Source: Glaciecola sp. UBA983
GTDB lineage: Bacteria > Pseudomonadota > Gammaproteobacteria > Enterobacterales > Alteromonadaceae
NCBI GenBank assembly: GCA_002292215.1
Contig: DBBN01000090.1
Location: 1-58,762, forward strand
Direction of reading: 5' to 3'
DNA length: 58,762 bases
Under the pieces are notes generated by a model. That model worked only from the letters and a program-made list of their open reading frames with translations, did not search any database and was not told where the DNA came from. How positions within the stretch are numbered: the first letter of the stretch is position 1; every line of letters begins with the position of its first letter. This document shows positions 9,473-16,866 of this stretch, piece by piece. The position numbers and the translations under genes are program-made.

Positions 9473-10476
9473 GGTGGGGGCATTATTTTCAACCCACCTT
9501 TAGACTCCTTGTACTCTTGCTCGGATTAAGTGTATGCCATGTCAGCTTGGCTGATGAATTACGCCCTGCTTTTTTACAGCTGACACAAATCTCAGCAGAT
9601 ACCATTAAAGTAGATTGGAAAGTCCCAACCAAAGGGGAGCGCAGAATGGCATTAGGGGTCAGCTTTAATAATGCAACCCCACTTGGATCTCAGCCTTTTC
9701 TTACTATTTTAGCTGGATCAACTTTGTCTTCATGGCAGATCCAACGTCCACAAGGTTTACTCGGATTAACCACCCAAATTGATAATTTGGTCAATACCAA
9801 TGCAGAAGTATTGATGCGTGTAGAATTTTTGGATGGACAAAGCATTAGTCATCGCTTTGATCCAACCGATGCACAATTTACGATCCCCAATACAATGACA
9901 AATATTGACTCGACATTGACTTATTTTACCTTAGGTGTAGAGCATATTTTAATTGGTTGGGATCATTTGTTATTTGTATTGGGGCTATTTTTAATCGTCG
10001 CCAATACCAAACAATTGCTACTAACTATCACCAGTTTCACCTTAGCTCACAGCATTACTCTAGCGCTATCAATTTTTGACATTGTGCGCATTCCTATCAG
10101 ACCAGTTGAAGCGGTAATTGCATTGAGTATTGTATTTTTGGCGAGTGAAATCGTCAAACACAGTCCCCAAATGCCCAGTTTAAGTTATCGTCAACCATAC
10201 ATTGTGGCCTGGTTATTTGGGCTACTACATGGATTGGGCTTTGCTTCTGTACTGAATGAAATTGGGTTACCACAAACAGATAAAATTTCAGCTCTTGTGT
10301 TATTTAATTTAGGTGTGGAGGCAGGCCAGATCTTATTTATTGGTGTCTTAATCGGGATCTTTTATGTTCTCAAGCGTTTGCTAGCGCATCAGCTTCAACA
10401 GATGATACATGTTTTCGCTTATGCTATGGGTAGTATGGCATCGTTTTGGTTAATCCAACGCCTACTATCTTTTTAA
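9469..10476 (+). CDS. HupE/UreJ-family membrane protein with N-terminal exported domain
   Basis: 335 residues. A signal peptide ends near SLADE, followed by a beta-rich extracytoplasmic domain (about 30-145). The C-terminal six-helix HupE/UreJ_2 region (about 150-335) has the His-bearing family motifs EHILIGWDHLLFVLGLF, FTLAHSITLALS and LLHGLGFASVL. HupE/UreJ proteins of hydrogenase and urease loci are nickel transporters. No Ni enzyme is visible here, so the ion or solute is unknown; the histidines fit a metal. It overlaps the upstream foldase gene (ATGA), and the DUF3604 gene follows after 14 nt. Confidence 0.82.
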   Translation: MRWGHYFQPTFRLLVLLLGLSVCHVSLADELRPAFLQLTQISADTIKVDWKVPTKGERRMALGVSFNNATPLGSQPFLTILAGSTLSSWQIQRPQGLLGLTTQIDNLVNTNAEVLMRVEFLDGQSISHRFDPTDAQFTIPNTMTNIDSTLTYFTLGVEHILIGWDHLLFVLGLFLIVANTKQLLLTITSFTLAHSITLALSIFDIVRIPIRPVEAVIALSIVFLASEIVKHSPQMPSLSYRQPYIVAWLFGLLHGLGFASVLNEIGLPQTDKISALVLFNLGVEAGQILFIGVLIGIFYVLKRLLAHQLQQMIHVFAYAMGSMASFWLIQRLLSF

Positions 10477-10490
10477 TTAATTGGGAATTT

Positions 10491-12401
10491 ATGATGAACA
10501 AATGTATTGTGTTATTTTGGATATGCCTTTTTTTGGGTATCGTCGCTTGTTCTGACGTGACCTCCACAAGTTCAAGTAATAACACAGGTTCTAGTGCGAA
10601 CAAACTCGATGATATAGCGCCTAACAACGCAGTAACGTTACAAGCTAAATCACAAAGAAACGAAAGTACTGAACTCGGTTTAAAAATACAACGTCCTTTA
10701 TTTGGTGATACGCATGTGCACACTAGTTATTCATTAGATGCGTTTATTGGTGGTAATCGGATCACCCCGCGTGATGCATATCTATTTGCCCAAGGCTATC
10801 CCGTTACGATCATGGGCAACACTAAACAATTAACTCGTCCTTTAGATTTTGCTGCAATCACCGACCATGCCGAATTTTTGGGTGAAATGCACTCCGCGCA
10901 ATATCCAACAGCTAAAGGTTATGACCATCCTATTTTACAAGAATTACGGGGTCTTGATGGTTACAAAGAGCAGATCAATTGGTTTTTGCAATATGTCGTC
11001 AAACCCATGCGTTCGGGGAATGCAAGCCGTCCTGAATTTTTCGCAGGAATAGACACTATCAAAAGTGCATGGCAATTAATCATAAATGCGGCCAATGAAC
11101 ACAACCAACCCAACACATTTACCACTTTAATTGGATATGAATGGACAGCGACTAAGGACCAGGGCAACATGCACCGCGTAGTACTATTTCGCTCGGGTAA
11201 TGTGCCAGAAGTACCTTATTCCAAACTAGAATCAGATAATCCAGAGGACCTATGGCAATGGCTGGATAGTCAAAATCAACAAGGTATTCAAAGCTTTGCC
11301 ATTCCACATAATAGCAACGGAAGCAAAGGGTTTATGTTTCGTGAAATCGACTCTTACAACCAACCGATTGATGCGACATACGCAACACTACGTCAACAAT
11401 ATGAACCATTAGTCGAAATGCAGCAAGTGAAAGGAAACTCGGAAGTTAATCAGCAGTTTTGGCCAAATGATGAATTTGCTGATTTTGAAATTAGCCCATC
11501 GATGCAAAATTTCTCTAAACGGACATTTGCCAAAGAAAATTATGTTCGCTATGGCATTAGTTTAGGTAATAAGGTGCAAGCGTCAATAGGTGTTAATCCA
11601 TTAAAAATGGGATTTATCGGAGGTACCGATACTCATAATTCAACACCAGGGGATGTTGCTGAATCGTCATTTACTGGTGGGCATGCCATTGCTGATGCCA
11701 ACATTATTCAGCGACGCCAAGCAAGTGTGCCACAGTGGCTGTCAGTGAGAGAGTCGAATCCCGGCTCGTTATCTGGCGTATGGGCGACAAGTAATACCCG
11801 TAAAGCAATCTTTGACGCGATGCAGGCCAAAGAAACCTTCGCAACTTCAGGTCCTCGAATACAACCTCGTTTATTTGCAGGGATTGATTTACCCGAAGTA
11901 ACCACATTACCTGAGTTGATTATACAAGGCTATAAACACGGTGTCCCTATGGGTGCGACCCTTAAGCAATTAACTCAATCCCCTTATTTTTATCTTGCTG
12001 CACTCAAAGATCCGGATGGGGCTAATCTTGACCGCATTCAAATTATCAAAAACAGTATCGATAAGGATGGGAATATCAGCGAAGTGATTCACAACGTAGT
12101 GTGGTCTGATGGACGCGAATTAACTTCAGATTCAATGTTGCCTGCACTTAAATCAACGGTGGAGCTTACTTCTGCCAGTTACACCAATCAATTTGGAGCC
12201 ACCGTATTAATGTCTCGATGGCAAGATCCTGATTTTGATCCTCAATTACCTGCCTCTTACTACGCTCGGGTAATTGAAATCCCTACTCCTCGCTGGACCA
12301 CATATGATGCAGTAAAACATAACTTGCCTCTGCTAGAAGATGTCCCGCACACCATTCAAGAACGTGCATGGACATCGCCAATATGGTATGAACCTAATTA
12401 G
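10491..12401 (+). CDS. DUF3604 lipoprotein, PHP-like metal-dependent hydrolase
   Basis: 636 residues from the ATG at 10491, or 635 from the adjacent ATG at 10494. A lipoprotein signal with lipobox IVAC makes it an outer- or inner-membrane lipoprotein. Metal-ligand motifs of the PHP type are in order: FGDTHVHTSYSLDA (about 70), DFAAITDHAEFLGE, IPHNSNGSKG and the late GTDTHNSTPG. This fits the DUF3604 family, whose reaction is not established to my knowledge. It is paralogous to the convergent gene that follows; both end in IWYE-x-N. The genes overlap by 8 nt tail to tail. Confidence 0.85.
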   Translation: MMNKCIVLFWICLFLGIVACSDVTSTSSSNNTGSSANKLDDIAPNNAVTLQAKSQRNESTELGLKIQRPLFGDTHVHTSYSLDAFIGGNRITPRDAYLFAQGYPVTIMGNTKQLTRPLDFAAITDHAEFLGEMHSAQYPTAKGYDHPILQELRGLDGYKEQINWFLQYVVKPMRSGNASRPEFFAGIDTIKSAWQLIINAANEHNQPNTFTTLIGYEWTATKDQGNMHRVVLFRSGNVPEVPYSKLESDNPEDLWQWLDSQNQQGIQSFAIPHNSNGSKGFMFREIDSYNQPIDATYATLRQQYEPLVEMQQVKGNSEVNQQFWPNDEFADFEISPSMQNFSKRTFAKENYVRYGISLGNKVQASIGVNPLKMGFIGGTDTHNSTPGDVAESSFTGGHAIADANIIQRRQASVPQWLSVRESNPGSLSGVWATSNTRKAIFDAMQAKETFATSGPRIQPRLFAGIDLPEVTTLPELIIQGYKHGVPMGATLKQLTQSPYFYLAALKDPDGANLDRIQIIKNSIDKDGNISEVIHNVVWSDGRELTSDSMLPALKSTVELTSASYTNQFGATVLMSRWQDPDFDPQLPASYYARVIEIPTPRWTTYDAVKHNLPLLEDVPHTIQERAWTSPIWYEPN

Positions 12402-12420
12402 CTTCATACCATATAGGTGA
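12375..12420. repeat. Palindrome formed by the convergent ends of two DUF3604 paralogues
   Basis: Arms atatggtatgaa (12381-12392) and ttcataccatat (12403-12414) are perfect reverse complements. They flank a self-complementary ctaattag (12394-12401) with one mismatched pair beside it. Imperfect pairing continues outward to 12375 and 12420. Both strands encode a PIWYE tail plus stop here, so the shared protein end creates the dyad. It could act as a two-way terminator or processing hairpin; there is no T run, so that is inference. Confidence 0.85.
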
Positions 12421-14151
12421 GCCGTAAGCTCGTTCAACAATCGTTGTCGGTGCTCCGTCAGGTACTGCTACATTGAACCGTTTAGCATCAAACGTAGTCC
12501 AACGCTGTGTAGGTACTTGTAACACCCGTGCATAATAAAAACTGGCTTGATTGGCTTGCCAATTAGGATCTTGCCAAATAGCCTGAAGTGTTGCAGAGCC
12601 TTCCTTTGTAGGACTGGATACGGCATCAATCACAACTTCTTGAGTTTGTCCTTGTGCATCAACCCAACCTTTAATAATTTGAATTTTGGCTAAGGCGCCA
12701 TCATTAGGATCTTGTTGGGCAAACAAGGCTAATTTAGGTGCTGAACTAAGGTTAGTAATGGTTGAACCCATGGGTTTGCCGAGTTGATAACTCTTAGCAA
12801 CCCAATCTTGTTGTGCAAATAAATCATCGGGAAAGTCTTGCCCAATAAACATGCGTACAGCGATCCGAGGACCGGTTGTAGCATAAGCTTCACGTCGCTC
12901 TAGAGCATCAAAAATTGATTCACGATTGTTAGCATGGGCCCAAACAGCAGTTAATCCAGAGGCTGCCATAGTCGTGCCTTTGTTAACTAATTTAAGATCC
13001 ATTGAACGACTAACAGGACGCTGCATCCGAGTAGGTGAAGGTTCCATCATGGAATGTTTGCCCATAAAATTAGCTTCAGTTGTCACCGGAATACCCGTAT
13101 GAGAATCTGACGCGCCTACAAACCCAACCTTAAAAGGATTAATACCTTGGGCTTGTTGCAGCGTTAAACCCATTTTTAGCGCTGAGCGAACATAACTGCC
13201 GCGTAACGATCCTATCGTCGTCGCTTGAGTTAACGCTAAATTACCGACATCCCAAGTCTCAAAATCTGCGTACTGATCATCAGGTGATAAATACGGATGC
13301 GTTTCGGAATCGCCTTTAATTTGGGTAATTTCAACCATCGGCTCCCATTTTACACGCTCAGTCGCAGTGGCAATAGTATTGACTTCTTCAGGCACAAACA
13401 TCATCCCACCACTTAAGTTACTATTATGTGGAATGGCTAAGACTTGTCCACCTGTTGATTTTTCATATTCGGCAAGGGCTTGCCACAGTTGCCTTGGGTC
13501 ATGTGCAGTTTTATTTGAATCCACCGGCAATGTTTTTCTTACTATCGTTGCACCATCTCTAAAAACGACAACACGATGAAGATTATTTCCTTTGTACATC
13601 CCAGTCCATTCATAGCCGTACATCGCAGTAAACTTTCCAGGTTCATTATATTTTTCGGTAATCGTAATATAATCTTGCCACAACTTACCAAACGCTTCTG
13701 GGTTATCAGTAATTGCTTTAGGTAATTGACCATTGCCTTGCGCAACAATCATTTGCCTTACCGCAGTAAAAGCGGAGCGTTTATCCTGATTGAGCATTTC
13801 TGCCCATTTAGCGAGTTGTGGGTCAGAGATTAATTCAGGATCCCGGTTGAACAACTTCTGCATCATGCCATATCCTTCCGCATGATCTGCAATCACTAGA
13901 AAGTCGAGCGGTTGGTGCAACGTGACCGAAATGCCTGTTGAGGACGTAATTGTCTCTCCACGAGCGACTTTATATGCATCTTCAGGAGATAATTTGACAC
14001 CATATCCACGTGCATCACCAGATAAATTAGTATGTAAATGGGTATCACCAAATAACAACTGAGCTGGATATGAGGTGGCAGCATAACTAGTATTCATCAT
14101 TAAACCGGTTGTTAATGAAAACAATATCGCTTGTTTGAATAGACGTTTCAC
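12394..14151 (-). CDS. DUF3604 exported protein, PHP-like metal-dependent hydrolase (second paralogue)
   Basis: 585 residues from GTG at 14151. That start gives a standard Sec signal peptide (MKRLFKQAILFSLTTGLMMN, cleavage near SYAA) with an ACGGA ribosome-binding site. A TTG at 14190 would add 13 residues. It carries the same metal-site set as its neighbour: LFGDTHLHTNLSGDA, DFLVIADHAEGYG, IPHNSNLSGG and GASDSHTGIP. Unlike the neighbour it has no lipobox, so it is probably soluble in the periplasm. Facing tail to tail with its paralogue, it has its own promoter in the gap before the phasin genes, where a Fur-like box is seen. Confidence 0.85.
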   Translation of the reverse strand: MKRLFKQAILFSLTTGLMMNTSYAATSYPAQLLFGDTHLHTNLSGDARGYGVKLSPEDAYKVARGETITSSTGISVTLHQPLDFLVIADHAEGYGMMQKLFNRDPELISDPQLAKWAEMLNQDKRSAFTAVRQMIVAQGNGQLPKAITDNPEAFGKLWQDYITITEKYNEPGKFTAMYGYEWTGMYKGNNLHRVVVFRDGATIVRKTLPVDSNKTAHDPRQLWQALAEYEKSTGGQVLAIPHNSNLSGGMMFVPEEVNTIATATERVKWEPMVEITQIKGDSETHPYLSPDDQYADFETWDVGNLALTQATTIGSLRGSYVRSALKMGLTLQQAQGINPFKVGFVGASDSHTGIPVTTEANFMGKHSMMEPSPTRMQRPVSRSMDLKLVNKGTTMAASGLTAVWAHANNRESIFDALERREAYATTGPRIAVRMFIGQDFPDDLFAQQDWVAKSYQLGKPMGSTITNLSSAPKLALFAQQDPNDGALAKIQIIKGWVDAQGQTQEVVIDAVSSPTKEGSATLQAIWQDPNWQANQASFYYARVLQVPTQRWTTFDAKRFNVAVPDGAPTTIVERAYGSPIWYEAN

Positions 14152-14222
14152 GCTTTTATCCGTTATTGTAAATATTTTGTTAACTGACAATTTAAAAGGT
14201 TTAAATCACAAATGCAAATCAA

Positions 14223-14237
14223 TGATAATGAGTATGC
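14223..14237 (-). promoter_or_regulatory. Fur-box-like sequence upstream of the second DUF3604 gene
   Basis: TGATAATGAGTATGC matches the 7-1-7 Fur consensus TGATAATnATTATCA at 11 of 14 defined positions; the left half is perfect. It lies 72 bp before the GTG start at 14151. AT-rich sequence gives such matches by chance, so this is a hint only. Confidence 0.35.
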
Positions 14238-14337
14238 ACAATCAGTCTACGTTAGTCGTAAGACCAACTTTTTTTGCAAGACAACATCTTGTAAGTTATT
14301 GTTTTATATGTCGAACAAAAATTAATCACTATTTTTA

Positions 14338-14352
14338 TGCTGCGGTGCAACA
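14338..14352. promoter_or_regulatory. Candidate PhaR operator, site 1
   Basis: TGCTGCGGTGCAACA is a near-palindrome fitting TGYTGCRNYGCARCA. It is the inverse, with one mismatch, of site 2 at 14403. It lies just upstream of the -35 of the phasin promoter. TGC-rich dyads are known PhaR targets in other PHA producers; binding here is inferred. Confidence 0.6.
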
Positions 14353-14360
14353 AAATACTC

Positions 14361-14389
14361 TTGATCTTTATTTAAACAGTGACTATTAT
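14361..14389 (+). promoter_or_regulatory. Sigma-70 promoter of the first phasin gene
   Basis: TTGATC (14361-14366) and TATTAT (14384-14389) with a 17-bp spacer. It sits exactly between two candidate PhaR operators. The predicted start near 14396 leaves a leader of about 50 nt. Confidence 0.65.
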
Positions 14390-14402
14390 TAAATCAAGCC
14401 AA

Positions 14403-14417
14403 TGTTGCAACGCAGCA
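14403..14417. promoter_or_regulatory. Candidate PhaR operator, site 2
   Basis: TGTTGCAACGCAGCA fits the same TGYTGCRNYGCARCA pattern as site 1. The centre-to-centre distance is 65 bp, about six helical turns. It lies just downstream of the predicted transcription start, a repressing position. Confidence 0.6.
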
Positions 14418-14446
14418 TTAAATTGAAAGTGATTGAGGAAAGAATC

Positions 14447-15049
14447 ATGTTTGGTAAATTTTCAGAGCAAGTTAAAAAATCGTCTCAGCCGGTAAATTCG
14501 CTTGTTGCATTAAACGCGAAAAGATTGGAAGCGTTATCGCAAATGCAAACAGAATTTTTTACAGGTTTTATGGCTGATAGCCTTAAGTATGTTGAGTCTA
14601 TGAGCGTGCAAACCGAAGTGAAAGGTGTTATTGCCGCACAAACTTCGTATGCTGAAGCCTTAAAAGACCGCTTTGCGCATGCATCTAAAGACACATATGG
14701 CGCGATGAATAACATCCGCGAAGAATACACAGATTTATTAAAAACTAGCTTAAATGAAAGTGTTGCGAATGTTCCAGCAGCCACTCATGCCGCAGCAACC
14801 GCTGCAGCGCCAGTTAAGCCAGTAGCTCCAGCTGACAAGCCTGCAGCGCAAGCTGCGCCGAAGAAAGCTGAAGTTAAACCCGTTGCTAAACCTGCAGCCA
14901 AAGCGAAACCAGCTGTAAAAGCAGAAAGCAAACCTGTAGCTAAGCCAATTGCTAAGCCAGCAGTGAAAGCTGAAGCAAAAATCGTTGCAACACCAGCAGC
15001 GACAATCGTATCTTCGACTCCAGCGAATGCTGAAGCGAAAAAACTGTAA
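14447..15049 (+). CDS. phaP: Phasin with histone-like Ala/Lys/Pro-rich tail
   Basis: Granule-coating phasin of 200 residues starting at ATG 14447 (GAGGAAAG upstream). An ATG at 14402 in the same frame would fall on the operator and is unlikely. Residues 1-105 are an amphipathic helical phasin domain. Residues about 107-200 are low-complexity repeats of KPVAKPAAK type, rich in Ala, Lys and Pro. Such tails occur in PhaF-like phasins and histone H1-like proteins, where they bind DNA and help share granules between daughter cells. DNA binding here is inferred from composition. A second phasin gene follows after 49 nt. Confidence 0.87.
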   Translation: MFGKFSEQVKKSSQPVNSLVALNAKRLEALSQMQTEFFTGFMADSLKYVESMSVQTEVKGVIAAQTSYAEALKDRFAHASKDTYGAMNNIREEYTDLLKTSLNESVANVPAATHAAATAAAPVKPVAPADKPAAQAAPKKAEVKPVAKPAAKAKPAVKAESKPVAKPIAKPAVKAEAKIVATPAATIVSSTPANAEAKKL

Positions 15050-15098
15050 TCACAAATTTTAATTTTATATTTTTATCTTAACTACACGGAGTAACATC

Positions 15099-15458
15099 AT
15101 GTTTGAACAATTAAACGATCAACTTAAAGAATCAATGAAGCCAGTAACTGAACTTGCAACGTTAAACATGTCTACTTTACAAGACATCGCTGAAAAGCAA
15201 AATGCATTGTTCTCTAGCTTATTAAATGACGGTATGTCTTTTGTAGAAAATGCGAGCAAGCAAAAAGATGTGATGTCTTTAGCTGAAGCGCAAAAAGCAT
15301 ACATCGAAGGTTTACAGGAAACTGTGACTGACGCTGCAAAAGAATCTTATGAAGTCATTACTGCGGCTCAAAAGAAAGCAACTGAACTTGTTAAAGAAGC
15401 GTCTGAAGATCTTGGTAGCAAGATGGCAACAGCAGCGACTGCGGCAGTGCCTAAGTAA
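15099..15458 (+). CDS. Phasin family protein (short)
   Basis: 119 residues, starting MFEQLNDQLKESMKPVTELATLNMSTLQ and thus closely resembling the N-terminal domain of the preceding phasin but without the basic tail. It is almost entirely amphipathic helix, as expected for a granule-surface protein. A CACGGAGTAAC ribosome-binding site precedes the ATG. A terminator follows, so this gene and the upstream phasin gene form a two-gene unit that probably arose by duplication. Confidence 0.88.
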   Translation: MFEQLNDQLKESMKPVTELATLNMSTLQDIAEKQNALFSSLLNDGMSFVENASKQKDVMSLAEAQKAYIEGLQETVTDAAKESYEVITAAQKKATELVKEASEDLGSKMATAATAAVPK

Positions 15459-15482
15459 TTAGCACCGCTCACAAGTAATACC

Positions 15483-15532
15483 AAAACACTTCGTTGCTAG
15501 CTACTTATAGTGTTGCATCGGAGTGTTTTTTT
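15483..15532 (+). terminator. Terminator between the phasin genes and phaZ
   Basis: Arms AAAACACT (15483-15490) and AGTGTTTT (15522-15529) close a long loop with inner pairing. A run of seven T starts inside the second arm. It separates the phasin pair from phaZ. Confidence 0.7.
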
Positions 15533-15575
15533 GTATCTAATTGATACTTATTTACCTTTAAACAGAGGATACTGC

Positions 15576-16802
15576 ATGAGTCATTATCAAGCATATGAAT
15601 ATCTGTCGCGTTCAGCACAAATCATGCATGAAGGCTTAAGCCTCATGAACGATTTGACAAGTCACCCAGCTAACCTATTTGGAAAAACATGGCCAGGGAA
15701 ACTCACGAAAGCGTCGTTAGAAACTGCCATGCGCTTAACCCGCCGTTACGATAAGGTTGGGTTTAATATCGATGAAGTTGAAATTGAGGACAAGGTATTT
15801 TTAGTTCGTGAAGAAATCGCCTTAGCTAAACCGTTTTGTGATTTAATTCACTTTAACCGCCTAGGTAAAACCGACAGTCACAAAGTATTACTCGTGGCGC
15901 CTTTATCGGGTCATTTTGCTACATTATTGAAAGGCACAGTGGAAGCCTTATTGCCCGACCATGAAGTCTATATTACAGACTGGGCAGACGCACGAGAAGT
16001 GCCATTATCTGAAGGACCTTTTTCCTTCGATTGTTATGTGACATACCTAATTGAATTTATGCAGTTTTTGGGTGAAGACACCCATTTGATTGCGATATGT
16101 CAACCCACCGTTCAAGCGTTGATTGCAACTGCTGTGATGGCCCAAAATAAAGACAAAGCGACACCAACATCATTAACATTAATGGCGGGGCCAATTGATC
16201 CCTCACAAAATCCAACGCGAGTGAACGATTTTGCACAAGAAAGACCGATGAGTTGGTTTACCAACGTGGCGATTATGAATGTCCCACACGGATATCCAGG
16301 CGAAGGCCGTAAAGTCTACCCAGGGTTTATGCAGTTGGGTGGGTTTATTTCTATGAACCAAGAAAGTCACAACAAAAAATACATGAATTTTTTCCAAAAT
16401 ATGTTAATAGGAGAAACGGAAGATACCGATCGTTTCCGTGCATTTTATGACGAATACATGGCGGTATTAGATATTCCCGCTGAGTTTTATTTGGAAACAA
16501 TAGAACGGATTTTCAAAAACAATGAAATAGCCAAAGGCACTATTACCTATAAAGGTAAGCCGGTTGACTTTAATGCGATAGATAAGACCGCATTACTGAC
16601 TGTTGAGGGTGCAGATGATGATATCTGTGGTCTAAAACAAACCGAAGCGGCTCAAGATATTTGTAAAAACGTCCCGAAAAACATGCGTAAACATCATGTA
16701 CAACAAGGTGCTGGGCATTATGGTATTTTTAGTGGATCGAAATTTCGAAAACACATTCGTCCACTAATCACTGAATTTATCCATAAATACGATAATTCAT
16801 AA
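15576..16802 (+). CDS. phaZ: Intracellular polyhydroxyalkanoate depolymerase
   Basis: 408 residues of the intracellular PHB depolymerase type (alpha/beta hydrolase with a Cys nucleophile, like PhaZa1 of Ralstonia). The nucleophile is in AICQPTVQAL (Cys175). An acidic residue lies in EGADDDICG, and the His is in GAGHYGIFSG. The ATG at 15576 follows CAGAGGA and begins the conserved MSHYQAYEYL. An upstream in-frame start at 15510 falls in the terminator and was not used. No signal peptide is present, in keeping with action on cytoplasmic granules. Confidence 0.9.
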   Translation: MSHYQAYEYLSRSAQIMHEGLSLMNDLTSHPANLFGKTWPGKLTKASLETAMRLTRRYDKVGFNIDEVEIEDKVFLVREEIALAKPFCDLIHFNRLGKTDSHKVLLVAPLSGHFATLLKGTVEALLPDHEVYITDWADAREVPLSEGPFSFDCYVTYLIEFMQFLGEDTHLIAICQPTVQALIATAVMAQNKDKATPTSLTLMAGPIDPSQNPTRVNDFAQERPMSWFTNVAIMNVPHGYPGEGRKVYPGFMQLGGFISMNQESHNKKYMNFFQNMLIGETEDTDRFRAFYDEYMAVLDIPAEFYLETIERIFKNNEIAKGTITYKGKPVDFNAIDKTALLTVEGADDDICGLKQTEAAQDICKNVPKNMRKHHVQQGAGHYGIFSGSKFRKHIRPLITEFIHKYDNS

Positions 16803-16866
16803 ATCTATGTGAAACTTCATGCAAAATCTCGTACTATAATGATACTTTTACGAAATGAGATCGCGC

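Noticed and set aside
14402..14446. ATG at 14402 as the phasin start
   Set aside because: It lies in the putative PhaR operator, immediately after the predicted transcription start and without an RBS.
15510..15575. Upstream start of phaZ
   Set aside because: It lies within the transcription terminator of the phasin genes, and the added residues are not typical of the family.
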